64,000 nucleotides of DNA from Ferruginivarius sediminum. GTDB lineage: Bacteria > Pseudomonadota > Alphaproteobacteria > Kiloniellales > Rhodovibrionaceae. Of the stretch, positions 26,503 to 35,049 are shown piece by piece; positions within the stretch are counted from its first letter, which is position 1; every line of letters begins with the position of its first letter. The notes under the pieces are model-generated. The model saw nothing but the letters and a program-made list of their open reading frames with translations. It did not search any database and had not been told where the DNA came from. Where the stretch lies: assembly GCF_003344765.1 (NCBI RefSeq), contig NZ_QPMH01000001.1, forward strand, positions 248,001-312,000. Direction: 5' to 3'. The position numbers and the translations under genes were made by a program.

Positions 26503-26697
26503 TCAGTTTCCAACCTTGGCGAAGGCATCGGCCCATTCTGCGTCGTGCGTCGGCTGGGCCTGCTGGTCGTCGTTGCGGTGCTGGGCGGTTTCGGCGGCGG
26601 CGGCAGCGAACGCGGCATTCCAGTTGTGCGGATCGTCAGCGATCGGTGCCGTCGGTGCGGCGGGGCGGCCGCGTGCGGTTGACGTTTGCTCGGTCAT
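26503..26697 (-). CDS. Small unknown protein
   Basis: A 64-residue Ala-rich polypeptide, MTEQTSTARGRPAAPTAPIA and onward, ending AEWADAFAKVGN. It lies four bases ahead of the coiled-coil gene and on the same strand. Support is its spacing within the operon and absence of a competing frame; no homology is recognised. Confidence 0.4.
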   Translation of the reverse strand: MTEQTSTARGRPAAPTAPIADDPHNWNAAFAAAAAETAQHRNDDQQAQPTHDAEWADAFAKVGN

Positions 26698-26834
26698 CTT
26701 CGCCTCCGTTGTTTCGTTACCGGCCGGGCCGGCGCCTCCGCCCGGGGGAGATGCCCGGAGCGCGTCTCTCGCGCTCGCCGGCCCGGCCAGCTTCTGAGAC
26801 GGTAGCAGCCTCGATTCGGCGGGCCGTTACGGCG

Positions 26835-27062
26835 TCACACATGCCAGACGATCTCCGCGTCTTCGTCGGCGATGGCGTGGGCCAGGCGTTCCATGGCGAG
26901 GCGCAGGGCTTCGGCGTCGGCGATTTCCTGAGGCTCGATCAGATCCAGCATGACCAGTTTGTGCTGGAGGTCGCGCGGCACGGCCATCGGCCGGATGACG
27001 ACGAGGCCGGCACGCTCGCGCTGGCGCTTGCGGGCCATGCGTTCGGCGGCGGCGCTAGCCAT
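26835..27062 (-). CDS. Small unknown protein downstream of the GcrA-like gene
   Basis: A 75-residue product from 27062, MASAAAERMARKRQRERAGL and VVIRPMAVPRDLQHKLVMLD, ending in an acidic helix (ADEDAEIVWHV). The start overlaps the end of the GcrA-like gene by eight bases. The basic-then-acidic layout is like small DNA-binding or anti-repressor proteins, but no family is recognised. Confidence 0.5.
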   Translation of the reverse strand: MASAAAERMARKRQRERAGLVVIRPMAVPRDLQHKLVMLDLIEPQEIADAEALRLAMERLAHAIADEDAEIVWHV

Positions 27063-27351
27063 CGTCGCCGTCCCGGCGGAGGTAGGCGCGGGCGTGATGT
27101 TCTGCGCACCAGGGGGAGCGCGGGAGAGTGGGGCGGCCGCACTTGTCGGCGTCCGTGAACGGGCCGTCTCCGTGGAGCCATTGGCAGCCGTGTGACGGAT
27201 GTGACTGATGTGACCCGTTTTCCCATTCAGTACGTTTCGCGCGCCCGCGCGCGCGTACGCTGGAACCAGACAAAGCGTCACAACCCGTCACACTCTCTTT
27301 GAAGCCCTCCGAGTTGGGAACAAGTTCCCAACTTTTCGACGGGCGGGCCAT
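27055..27351 (-). CDS. GcrA-like Cys/His protein
   Basis: This 98-residue protein ends with CQWLHGDGPFTDADKCGRPT, LPRSPWCAEHHARAYL. The spacing Cys-x4-Gly-Asp ... Cys-Gly-x-Pro ... Pro-x-Cys-x2-His resembles the C-terminal region of GcrA, the sigma-70 cofactor that controls methylation-dependent cell-cycle genes in alphaproteobacteria. The N-terminal helix-turn-helix of GcrA is not clearly present. The start overlaps the stop of the D5 helicase as TGATG. It may tie replication of the element to host transcription, or simply be a small zinc-binding protein. Confidence 0.5.
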   Translation of the reverse strand: MARPSKSWELVPNSEGFKESVTGCDALSGSSVRARGRAKRTEWENGSHQSHPSHGCQWLHGDGPFTDADKCGRPTLPRSPWCAEHHARAYLRRDGDDG

Positions 27352-28817
27352 CACAGCATACCCTCGGAGGTGTCGCGAGGTTCGGGCCGCAACCCGTAGA
27401 ACATCTTGCCAGCGCGGGTATGCTTGCGCTCGAAGCCGCGATCCAAGAGGCGTTGCGCGAACCGCTTCGCGCTGCCGGGGTATTCGCCGGCCGCTTCCGC
27501 CCACTGTTTCCAGTCGGCGTAGAGCGCGCTCGACAGGGCCGACGCGTCAGGCGCGATGTGGCAGCGATCTTCCAGCCACTGCGCCAGGGCGTCTTCGGCC
27601 TCCATGTAGTCGTCTGTGGCGGCGCGGACGGCCTCTGGCGGTTGGAGGCCCATCATCCCCCACTCCACGGCGCCTTCGATCGCCCACGCCAGGATGCCCG
27701 GCCATTCGCGTTTCAGCTTGTCCGTGAGCTGGTCGTCGCGTTCGTCGGGCGGGATCGTGACCGTGAACGGCACCAGGTGGAACCGGCGGCGCATGGCGTC
27801 GTCGACGTTGCGAAGCTGGGGCTTGTGGTTGCCTGCGATCAGCAGCTTGAACTGCGGCAGGAAGGTGAAGAAGTCCTGCCGCATGAAGCGCGCGCTGATG
27901 GCGTCCCCACCTGTCAGGGCCTTGATGCGGGATTCAGCCCAGCGGCGGCCTTCTTCGGTCTCGACGGCCGTCACCATACGGGCCCCACGCAGCGCGGCCA
28001 GCTCGGTGGGGTGGCGCTCGTTGTGCGAGGCTGTGAACGTCTCCATGGGCGCGGTAACGTGGTAGTCGCCGACTATGCCCGAGACCGTGCTGAGAAACAC
28101 CGATTTGCCGTTGGCGCCGCGGCCGTGCTTGAAGAACAGCGCATGCTCGCGCGTCGAGCCGGTCAGGCTGTACCCGACCACGCGACGCAGGTAGTCCTGC
28201 AGCTGGCTGTCGCCGGCCGTGACCGTGTTGAGGAACTTGCGCCACGTCGGGCAGTCACCGCCGGGCGTGACGGCCGCCATCTTGGTCATGTGGTCGTCGC
28301 GGCGGTGGTCGCGCATCTCGCCGGTCCGCAGATCCACGACGCCGCCGGGTGTGTTTAAGAGCCAGGGGTCCGAGTCCCAAACGTCGACCGTGGCCGCGTG
28401 CTTACGGTCGGCGCGGGCCAGGCGTTCGACCGCGGCGACGGTTTTGGCGCTGGTGACGGTTTTCGTCTCGTTAGGCGTGGTCGCCAGCTCGCGCGCGGAT
28501 CGGCAGACGGCGCGGGCAAGGTCGAAGACCCGATAAGTGTTATCGAACTGCCAGCGGCGCCCGTCCCACTCCAGCCAGCGGCCCCAGGTCGCGACGTAGC
28601 GGAGATCATCGCCGTAGCGCTCGGTGAACGTGGTTGCGAGCGTGTCATCGGACAGCGGCTCAAAGTGGGACGGGCGACGTCCGGGCGATTTGCCCGGTTG
28701 CGTACTGCCGTTCACCTTGGCTGTCTCGGCGCTGGCGATAGGCTTGAAGGGATCTTCGCTTGCCTCTTCGGGCAGCGGGCCGGCGGTGGGCTCGGGTTGT
28801 TCGCGGTCGGTCATCAT
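27351..28817 (-). CDS. Phage/plasmid primase-helicase, D5/P4 family
   Basis: This 488-residue ATPase carries an N-terminal D5_N region (WGRWLEWDGRRWQFD, WLLNTPGGVVDLRTGEMRDH) and an SF3-type helicase core. Walker A is GRGANGKSVFL. ALRGARMVTAVETEEGRRWA covers Walker B, and FKLLIAGNHKPQLRNVDDAM with RRRFHLVPF gives motif C and the arginine finger. Such proteins start replication of phages, plasmids and P4-type satellites. No primase domain is fused; the upstream 216-residue protein may supply part of it. The start overlaps that gene as ATGA. Confidence 0.88.
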   Translation of the reverse strand: MMTDREQPEPTAGPLPEEASEDPFKPIASAETAKVNGSTQPGKSPGRRPSHFEPLSDDTLATTFTERYGDDLRYVATWGRWLEWDGRRWQFDNTYRVFDLARAVCRSARELATTPNETKTVTSAKTVAAVERLARADRKHAATVDVWDSDPWLLNTPGGVVDLRTGEMRDHRRDDHMTKMAAVTPGGDCPTWRKFLNTVTAGDSQLQDYLRRVVGYSLTGSTREHALFFKHGRGANGKSVFLSTVSGIVGDYHVTAPMETFTASHNERHPTELAALRGARMVTAVETEEGRRWAESRIKALTGGDAISARFMRQDFFTFLPQFKLLIAGNHKPQLRNVDDAMRRRFHLVPFTVTIPPDERDDQLTDKLKREWPGILAWAIEGAVEWGMMGLQPPEAVRAATDDYMEAEDALAQWLEDRCHIAPDASALSSALYADWKQWAEAAGEYPGSAKRFAQRLLDRGFERKHTRAGKMFYGLRPEPRDTSEGML

Positions 28818-29464
28818 CGATCGCCTCGCAATCCGAGCATCCGGGCCACACGGTCCAGGGCTTCGGCACGGGGAATCTCGTAAAGCCAGCCGGCCAGGCT
28901 GATGATGTCCTCACCGCCTGCATGCGGGTCCGGGCAGGTCCACGCGCCCGTCATCAAGGATGCGGCAACGGTGCACCCCTGCGGCGTGCGGGCATGCCAA
29001 TCAGCCCCTACCCGTGCGCCGTCGGGCAGCCATCTTGCGAGTATGGCGTCAAGGTGCTTCGCCGCGGCCGCGTTAACCCGCCATGGCGGAATTGCGTTCC
29101 GAGCTCGCATGCGAGCTGCCGTGCGGAGTTGGTCTTCTTGTTGAGATCGAGCCGCCGCATGAATGTCCGCTATCAAGTCTGCGCAGCGGTCGATTTCCGC
29201 GTACGCAACTTGAACCCGGCCCAAATGTAGCGCGCTCCACGCGCGCGTAAGCGCCGTGTTGGCGCTGCACGCCGCGTCCTCGACGTCGGCGGCGCTGTTG
29301 ATGTTCGCGGCGTCACCATCGCCCGGTACAAACAGCAACGGTGGGTCCGCTGGACTGAGGTAACGGCTTGAGGTAACTTCGCCGCTGTCCGCCTGCTCAA
29401 GCTGGACAGCTTCGGAAGCGCCCGCGTCCTGGCCGTCGCGGGCGTTTCTATTTCGCTCCGCCAT
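28814..29464 (-). CDS. Primase-associated unknown protein
   Basis: A 216-residue protein whose C terminus, GEDIISLAGWLYEIPRAEAL then DRVARMLGLRG, resembles the end of zinc-ribbon domains of toprim/P4-type primases. The usual four cysteines of that zinc ribbon are not all present (WTCPDP is the only clear one nearby). The middle is helical and Ala-rich. It is coupled to the D5 helicase by ATGA and probably acts with it in replication. Confidence 0.55.
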   Translation of the reverse strand: MAERNRNARDGQDAGASEAVQLEQADSGEVTSSRYLSPADPPLLFVPGDGDAANINSAADVEDAACSANTALTRAWSALHLGRVQVAYAEIDRCADLIADIHAAARSQQEDQLRTAARMRARNAIPPWRVNAAAAKHLDAILARWLPDGARVGADWHARTPQGCTVAASLMTGAWTCPDPHAGGEDIISLAGWLYEIPRAEALDRVARMLGLRGDR

Positions 29465-29467
29465 CGA

Positions 29468-29665
29468 TCACGCGGCCTCGCCGGTCTCGCGCGTAAGCGC
29501 GGCGAGCCAGGCGCGCGCATCTTCCGCGCGCACCAAGGTCCGGCGTCGAACCTTGATCACCCGCAGCCGGCCGTCGCGAATTTCGCCGTAAATCGTCGTG
29601 CGGCCCAGGCCGGAAGCCTCGACCAACTCGGGGATTGTGTAAGCCAAGCGATCTTTCGAGGTCAT
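29468..29665 (-). CDS. AlpA-like helix-turn-helix regulator/excisionase
   Basis: A 65-residue protein: AYTIPELVEASGLGRTTIYG followed by EIRDGRLRVIKVRRRTLVRA. This is a complete AlpA/excisionase-type helix-turn-helix with wing. Such proteins bend att-site DNA or activate integrase and excision genes. It heads the replication cassette, three bases before the 216-residue gene. The AT-richer sequence at 29680-29760 upstream is a likely promoter region. Confidence 0.8.
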   Translation of the reverse strand: MTSKDRLAYTIPELVEASGLGRTTIYGEIRDGRLRVIKVRRRTLVRAEDARAWLAALTRETGEAA

Positions 29666-29778
29666 CGCGTCCTCCGTTTTAAAGCACGCGAACGACCATC
29701 TGCGGCCATAATAAAAAAGTCAGGCGAAGTACCCGGACCGATTCAGGCGAGGTACTTTTCCCAACTCACATGCGAGAA

Positions 29779-30630
29779 TTACGGGTCAATATCGACCCAC
29801 TCTGGGCGGCCGAAAATCGGCGCGATCTGGCGTTCGATCTCGCTCCGTCTATCGAGCAGATTGCCGATCTTGCGCTGCAATTCTTCACGCGTCTCGGATA
29901 TCCCCGTATCGTGGCCAAGCCCAAGGCGGTCGCTATTCACCCGGATCGCCAGGCGGCCGCGCCAATAATCGAGTTCTGCGTCAACATCACGTAGCATCGC
30001 GAAGATCGCGCCGGCCCGCTTGATGTACTCGCCAAGCCCCACGCCCTTGTCATCCGCACCGCTGCCGGTCGCAAACTCGTAAACCGTACGAACGAGCTGG
30101 CCGAAATCGCCATCAGCGGTTCCGGAAATATCGTTAGGCCTCCAGTCGTAGAAGACCCACCCGCAGATCGCGACAAACTGCGCCTTCGGGTGGCTCCACC
30201 GCCAGCGGAACGGTCGGGCATGGCCGCCCCGGTCCGGGTATTCGCCGGCCGCACGGTGCGCCGCCAGGGACAGGTTGTGCAGCATGTGCGCAAGGTCTGG
30301 TGTTGGCGCCTCGCTCGGCACTCCACCCGGAAACGCCAGTGCTTCCGCTGAATACTGATCCAGCCCTTCCAGCGCTCGCGCCAACTCGCCAGCCAGTTCT
30401 TCGATGCGGCTCAGGCGCTCGTTGATCTGCTTCGGCCGCGGTCCAGACGCGTCCGTCGCGACGAGATGATTAAATTCCGCCGCCGCTTGCCGGAGCTGGT
30501 CGCGGATCTCGGCGCGCTTCGTCGGGTCCGCGATGCCGAGGACTTCCACCGCCTCGTCAAGACGGCTTTCTTCGCCGCGCGGCTCGATCTCGTAAGGCGG
30601 TCCCGCCTCGTGCCAAGGCTGGCTTGCCAT
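29779..30630 (-). CDS. Unknown protein between integrase and AlpA-like gene
   Basis: A 283-residue soluble protein, MASQPWHEAGPPYEIEPRGE. It has helical N-terminal and C-terminal arms (EIRDQLRQAAAEFNHLVATD; TREELQRKIGNLLDRRSEIE) around a central Trp/Arg-rich segment (PFRWRWSHPKAQFVAICGWV). No family, membrane segment or catalytic motif is recognised. It lies in the slot next to integrase where phages and satellites often carry accessory or defence genes, so an immunity role is conceivable but unsupported. Confidence 0.55.
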   Translation of the reverse strand: MASQPWHEAGPPYEIEPRGEESRLDEAVEVLGIADPTKRAEIRDQLRQAAAEFNHLVATDASGPRPKQINERLSRIEELAGELARALEGLDQYSAEALAFPGGVPSEAPTPDLAHMLHNLSLAAHRAAGEYPDRGGHARPFRWRWSHPKAQFVAICGWVFYDWRPNDISGTADGDFGQLVRTVYEFATGSGADDKGVGLGEYIKRAGAIFAMLRDVDAELDYWRGRLAIRVNSDRLGLGHDTGISETREELQRKIGNLLDRRSEIERQIAPIFGRPEWVDIDP

Positions 30631-30735
30631 CCCGCACCCCGCATGTGCGCCCGCATGAAGGAAAGGGCGCGGCGGCCGGGTGCGGGTCCCGGTGTTCGGC
30701 GGCCAAACCTAGCCGCGCCCTATTGGATATTGCAG

Positions 30736-32034
30736 CTACGCCCTCTCCGGCCGCAACCGCTCGACGTTCGTTTCCTCCCCCGGCACCTTGAATCCAAGCC
30801 CGGCGCCGCGTATCGCATCGGCCACGTACGATGGCGACAGGTGGCCGTAATGGCGCTCGACCATCCGCGTGTCGGTGTGGCCCAGGTTCGTCGCAATCAC
30901 CTGCAACGGCACGCCGCGCATGGCGAGATGCGAGGCGTAGGTGTGTCGTAGAATATGGAAGCTCACGGCCGGCGCGATCTTGGCTCGCGCACAGGCTTCC
31001 CCCAGCGGGCGCTGTTGGTGCGACCTCCCCCAGGCCCCGCCGGTCGGCCGCTTGAAGATCAGCGCGTCGCCGGGCTGTCCCGCCGTGATGTTCTCGAAGA
31101 ACACGCGGCCCTCATCGGTCAGGATCACGTGGCGAGGCTTCCCCGTTTTCGAGGCCCGCACTGCTACGGTGCCGGCATCCGGGTTGAAGTCCGCCACCTG
31201 CAGCCGGATCAACTCGCCATACCGGGCGCCCGTGTAAAGCGCGCCCTGGACGAGCCGCCGGAACGCGCCCTCGCAGGCATTCACCAGCCGCGTGATTTCA
31301 TCATTGGATAGATATCGGACCCTGGCCGCGTCCGCTTCGCGAAAAGGCGTCACACGGCGCCAGGCGTCGTCGCTGGTAACCTTGCCCTCCCGCCAGGCAT
31401 GGTTCAGCGCGGCCTTGAGCGTCGTCAGCACGCGGTTTGCCGTGGCTCGCCGGCGCCGCTGCGCCTCCGGATCGTCGCTGGTGTCCCGATACTGCTGTTT
31501 CTTTCCCTTCCGGGTACGCAGGCGCGGGGGCTCTTTGGCGAGGTCACGATGCCAGTCCTTCAATCGCTTCGGCGTCAATTTCACGACCTCGATCTCGCCG
31601 AGCTGGGGGAGGATAAGGGCGTTGGCGCGGGTGCGCGCATCGTCAACCGATTTGCCGCCACGATGCTCGAAGTCGGTCAGGTAGTCCTGTATCGCGTCGG
31701 CGATAGTATAAGGGCCTGTGTGGCTGGCTTCCGAACCGGACGGACGGGCGCATTCGGCGAAGAACGCCCGCGCGGCGTCTTGCGCCTGGAAGAACGTCAG
31801 CACCTGGCCACCGTCCGCCTCGACGTAATCGTCGGCGCTGCCGAGCCGGCGCTGATGACGGGCGCCCGTCTCCGGGTCGCGGTACTTCGCCGTCCAGGTG
31901 CCGAGCCGCTTGCCCTTCAGATAACCGAGTTGCGCGCCGGGCGCGAGTGTCACCCAGTACGGCGCTGTCCGGGCCGTCAGCTTGGCCCGCGCAGTGCGGG
32001 TGTCCAGTTTCGGGTTGCGGACGCTGCGCGCCAT
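30736..32034 (-). CDS. int: Tyrosine site-specific recombinase (phage integrase)
   Basis: This 432-residue integrase catalyses recombination at the tRNA-Glu att site. It has an N-terminal arm-binding domain, a SAM-like core-binding domain (about residues 105-215) and a catalytic domain. The active-site residues are Arg in YTGARYGELIRL, Lys in SKTGKPRHV, His-x2-Arg in FHILRHTYASHLA, His in NLGHTDTRMVERH, and the Tyr nucleophile in RHYGHLS. All are intact, so it may be functional. It reads away from the right core and is the gene closest to attR. Confidence 0.95.
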   Translation of the reverse strand: MARSVRNPKLDTRTARAKLTARTAPYWVTLAPGAQLGYLKGKRLGTWTAKYRDPETGARHQRRLGSADDYVEADGGQVLTFFQAQDAARAFFAECARPSGSEASHTGPYTIADAIQDYLTDFEHRGGKSVDDARTRANALILPQLGEIEVVKLTPKRLKDWHRDLAKEPPRLRTRKGKKQQYRDTSDDPEAQRRRRATANRVLTTLKAALNHAWREGKVTSDDAWRRVTPFREADAARVRYLSNDEITRLVNACEGAFRRLVQGALYTGARYGELIRLQVADFNPDAGTVAVRASKTGKPRHVILTDEGRVFFENITAGQPGDALIFKRPTGGAWGRSHQQRPLGEACARAKIAPAVSFHILRHTYASHLAMRGVPLQVIATNLGHTDTRMVERHYGHLSPSYVADAIRGAGLGFKVPGEETNVERLRPERA

Positions 32035-32053
32035 GTTTCGGCCCCCATCGAAC

Positions 32054-32072
32054 TTACTGCAAACTTACTGCA
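32054..32072 (+). repeat. Paired TTACTGCA sites, candidate integrase arm sites (right)
   Basis: TTACTGCA at 32054-32061 and 32065-32072, 11 bp apart, lies just upstream of the integrase start and about 110 bp from the right core. It mirrors the pair at 19077-19095, with the same orientation and spacing. Confidence 0.6.
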
Positions 32073-32182
32073 CAGACGGTCTTGATTAATCGCGAACAAC
32101 CGTGAACGCGAGAACGGCAGAATGCAAGGATTTTCGGGGAAGACGTATGTTCGTCGGTGTTCGTTAATAGTCCAGTTACGCC

Positions 32183-32231
32183 TCTTTCAAGGCGGCAACA
32201 CGGGTTCGAATCCCGTTGGGGACGCCAATTT
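32183..32231 (+). repeat. attR core, displaced 3' half of tRNA-Glu
   Basis: Identical over 49 bp to 18996-19044. The sequence upstream does not form a tRNA 5' half, so this copy is not a functional tRNA. It marks the right border of the element. Confidence 0.92.
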
Positions 32232-32623
32232 TCGTTTTTCCCGGAAAATCAGGCCCTTCGCCGGCTGCGGATCGCACGCCTCGCCGCCACGTAGATCACC
32301 CTTGTGGTACGGTCATCGGGGGCAGGCCAGCCGAGAAACCAGCGTTTTCAGGGAATTACAGAAAAGGTTGGCTGGGGGACCAGGATTCTCGGCCAAGTCG
32401 ACCGAACCCCTAAGCCATTGCTTTCGCTACCTTTCATGACATGTCGATTGGCGAGGTGCAACATGAATGTGGAACAGTCTCGTTTGTCAAGCTCTCCCAT
32501 CGACATCGTTCTGGTCGGCGGCCGCATGGGAGACCCGAATGACCAGTTCACGGTTGACCGCCCAACAGATAATGAGAGTTCCAGCCTGGTTGTCACCTGC
32601 TGGTTATAACTCGGGAGCTTAGG
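32232..32623. other. Intergenic region right of attR
   Basis: These 392 bp after the right core hold only short, unsupported open frames on both strands. It lies beyond the 3' end of the DadA-like gene. I see no RNA gene, repeat or clear terminator. Confidence 0.5.
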
Positions 32624-33880
32624 TCACCTGCGAAACCGCTCTATCCCGAAGGGGCGCATATCGACGGCCTGATCTGCACCGGAAATCATTCGCGAGATGC
32701 AATAGCCCGTGGCAGGGCCCAGTGTGATGCCGAGGTGGCCGTGCCCGAACGCATAATATGCCCACGGGTGCTTCGGGGACCTCGATATGACTGGAAGCGA
32801 GTCGGGCGTCGACGGCCGGAAACCAAGCCATCGGCTGGTTATCTCCGGCTTTAGTCCTGGCAGGACTTCCTGTGCGATGGGCAAAAGTCGCTCCACCCGA
32901 CTGTAATCCGGTCGGGCGTGCAGGCCGGCGAACTCGACCCCGCTTGTAAGGCGAAGCCCGCTCCGCGTCGGGGAGAGTACGAATCTGTGGTCGCCGACGA
33001 ATGTCGGGTGGCGCAGCGGCGGCTGGTCTTCAGCCGTCAAAGACAGGTGGTAACCTCGTTCCGTATCGAGCGGGACTTCTTCGCCAAGCTGGCGAACCAA
33101 TGGACGAGACCAGGCGCCGGCAGCGATGACAAGTCTATCGAGTTCCCGCTCGCCGGCATCCGTGACGAGTGTTCGGCCTGTACGTCCCGTTAGTCTGATC
33201 CCGGTGACTTTCTCCGGCAGCAGTGTTCCGCCCCGTTGCTCGAAATCCCGGGCCAACCCCTTTACCATGCCGCCCGGGTCCACGGCGAACCGGCTTTGGG
33301 TCTGATAGACGCCGTACTTGAACCGCTTCGACAGCGTCGGCTCCAACTGCCGCAAAGCCGCGGCGTCCAAAACATCAAAGGGAACGCCCCGGCGCTCCAT
33401 AAGATCTCGTTCAAAACTGGCCGCGCGGAAGCTGTGCTCGCTTTCGTAGACCTTCAGCCAGCCATTCGGGATCAACATGTCTTGAAGGCCCGCTCCCTTT
33501 AGAAGTTCGTCGTAGGCTTCATCAACGATGGTCAGAAGCGAGAGCAGGGAACGGGAAATCTCCTCGACGCGCGCCGGCCTTCCAGCCCGAAGGAATCGGA
33601 TCAGCCAGGGAAGGATACGCGGCAGATAGGCCCAGCGAATCTGTAGGGGGCCGAGGGGATCGAGAAGCATGCCCGGCACGTCCTTCCACAGGCCCGGCGT
33701 GCTCGTGGGCGTGACAGCTCCTCGCGCCACCGCCCCGGCATTGCCGAAGGATGCACCCGAGCCCGCCGGCGCGGGATCGACGATGGTTACGCTATGCCCC
33801 TCGCGCTGCAGGAATAATGCGCATGACACGCCGACGATCCCAGAGCCGATGACCGTTACGTGTCCTGGATCCCCTGTCAT
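32624..33880 (-). CDS. DadA-like D-amino-acid dehydrogenase (FAD)
   Basis: This 418-residue flavoprotein of the DAO superfamily has the FAD-binding motif VTVIGSGIVGVSCALFLQRE at the N terminus. SGASFGNAGAV, FAVDPGGMVKGLARDFEQRG, and the C-terminal WLGFRPSTPDSLPVISRSPK with YAFGHGHLGITLGPATG are all typical of DadA. It oxidises D-amino acids to 2-oxo acids and passes electrons to the respiratory chain. The start at 33880 is preferred for the AGGGGG ribosome site. It is divergent from a peptide ABC transporter, so its substrate may be delivered by that transporter. Confidence 0.85.
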   Translation of the reverse strand: MTGDPGHVTVIGSGIVGVSCALFLQREGHSVTIVDPAPAGSGASFGNAGAVARGAVTPTSTPGLWKDVPGMLLDPLGPLQIRWAYLPRILPWLIRFLRAGRPARVEEISRSLLSLLTIVDEAYDELLKGAGLQDMLIPNGWLKVYESEHSFRAASFERDLMERRGVPFDVLDAAALRQLEPTLSKRFKYGVYQTQSRFAVDPGGMVKGLARDFEQRGGTLLPEKVTGIRLTGRTGRTLVTDAGERELDRLVIAAGAWSRPLVRQLGEEVPLDTERGYHLSLTAEDQPPLRHPTFVGDHRFVLSPTRSGLRLTSGVEFAGLHARPDYSRVERLLPIAQEVLPGLKPEITSRWLGFRPSTPDSLPVISRSPKHPWAYYAFGHGHLGITLGPATGYCISRMISGADQAVDMRPFGIERFRR

Positions 33881-33963
33881 GGAAGGCCCCCTGCGCCCGC
33901 GCATGAATGCGCTGCCCGAAAACGTCGATCACTCTTGCGGGGATGCTATCATGCGAGAGTTGC

Positions 33964-33993
33964 TTGACAAGAATATTATTAGGCCCGTAGGCT
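33964..33993 (+). promoter_or_regulatory. Candidate promoter for the peptide ABC operon
   Basis: TTGACA (33964-33969) matches the -35 consensus, with a weak -10 candidate TAGGCT (33988-33993) after 18 bp. The surrounding sequence is AT-richer than average and lies 80-110 bp before the first transporter gene. Confidence 0.35.
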
Positions 33994-34074
33994 TTCAAAA
34001 ACGCGGCCTAGATTTCCAACGAGAACATAAGTTGGACCCCAAAGGGGACCTTCAACGAGCAGGGGGCCTGACAG

Positions 34075-35049
34075 TTGCCTCTCCTGGAAGTGGACGGGCT
34101 AAGGACATATTTTCGTACGCCTGCCGGCCTGGCGAAGGCCGTCGACGACGTCAGTCTCGATGTCGAAGAGGGCGAGATCCGCGCTATTGTGGGCGAATCG
34201 GGGTGTGGGAAGAGCGTTCTTTCCCTCTCGATTCTGCGGCTGCTTCCCCAGCCGCCGGCGTTCCACGCGGGTGGCGAGATCCGTTTCGGTGGACGCGATC
34301 TGCTCAAGGTGTCGCAGTCGGAGATCAGGCACATCCGCGGCAACGAGATCTCGATGATCTTCCAGGAGCCGATGTCGGCCCTGAACCCCGTGTTTACCAT
34401 CGGCCATCAGCTGACCGAGGTCTACCGCGTGCACCGGGGAGTCGATGCTCGCTCGGCCCGGCGTCAGGCCGTTGAAATGCTGACCCTGGTCGGCGTGCCG
34501 GCGCCCGAAGCACGGCTGCGGGAATATCCGTTCCAGTTGTCCGGCGGGATGCGCCAAAGGGTGATGATCGCCATGGCCCTGGCGTGCCGCCCCAAGCTGT
34601 TGATCGCCGACGAACCGACGACCGCGCTGGACGTCACCATACAAGCCCAGATCCTCGATCTGATGCGTGACCTTCGGGAGAGTCTGGGGACGGCCATCAT
34701 TCTGATCACGCACGATCTTGGCGTGGTTGCCGAGATGGCCGACCGGGTGAGCGTGATGTACGCGGGTCGCGTGGCGGAATCGGCCGAGGTCGAGGCGCTG
34801 TTCGATCGGACCCTTCACCCCTACACCCGGGGCCTGATGCATGCCGTTCCATCCATGGCCGGCGACCGGGCGCAGTCACGACTGACGGAGATCGGGGGCG
34901 TCGTCCCCAATCTGACAGATCTGCCCGAGGGCTGCCGGTTCGAGCCCCGCTGTCCCCTTGCAGTCGCCTATTGCCGGAAAAAGGAGCCGCCCCTGGAAAC
35001 TTACGAAGGCGCCCACATGGCAGCATGCTGGCGAGCAGGCGATGCCTGA
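34075..35049 (+). CDS. Dipeptide/oligopeptide ABC transporter ATP-binding protein (DppD/OppD)
   Basis: This 324-residue ATPase powers import of peptides or related nitrogen compounds. Walker A is [11 protein letters not shown], the signature is [15 protein letters not shown], and Walker B is [12 protein letters not shown]. The C-terminal OppD/F extension with [11 protein letters not shown] follows. The start is TTG at 34075 behind an AGGGGG ribosome site. It overlaps the partner ATPase by eight bases. It is the first of five transporter genes in the order ATPase, ATPase, binding protein, permease, permease. Confidence 0.92.
   Translation: MPLLEVDGLRTYFRTPAGLAKAVDDVSLDVEEGEIRAIVGESGCGKSVLSLSILRLLPQPPAFHAGGEIRFGGRDLLKVSQSEIRHIRGNEISMIFQEPMSALNPVFTIGHQLTEVYRVHRGVDARSARRQAVEMLTLVGVPAPEARLREYPFQLSGGMRQRVMIAMALACRPKLLIADEPTTALDVTIQAQILDLMRDLRESLGTAIILITHDLGVVAEMADRVSVMYAGRVAESAEVEALFDRTLHPYTRGLMHAVPSMAGDRAQSRLTEIGGVVPNLTDLPEGCRFEPRCPLAVAYCRKKEPPLETYEGAHMAACWRAGDA

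Larger units (their letters stand above)
18996..32231. mobile_element. Reduced prophage or phage-satellite-like element in tRNA-Glu
   Basis: The 13.2-kb element is bounded by 49-bp identical att cores and carries a tyrosine recombinase next to the right core. Nearly all genes are on the reverse strand in tightly coupled order: integrase, unknown, AlpA-like, primase-associated protein, D5 helicase, GcrA-like, small proteins, head decoration protein, tape measure, HslV-like 1, tail-tip fragment, HslV-like 2, two fibre-like proteins. A short rightward block at the left end holds small unknowns, a helix-turn-helix gene and a truncated second integrase. Terminase, portal, protease, major capsid, lysis and repressor genes are not seen, so autonomous particle formation is unlikely. 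Confidence 0.88.

Noticed and set aside
32183..32231. Second tRNA-Glu
   Set aside because: Only the 3' half is present; the upstream bases cannot form the 5' acceptor and D arm. It is the attR copy.
32122..32439. Short rightward open frame spanning attR
   Set aside because: It reads through the tRNA-derived core, has no Shine-Dalgarno and no recognisable sequence.
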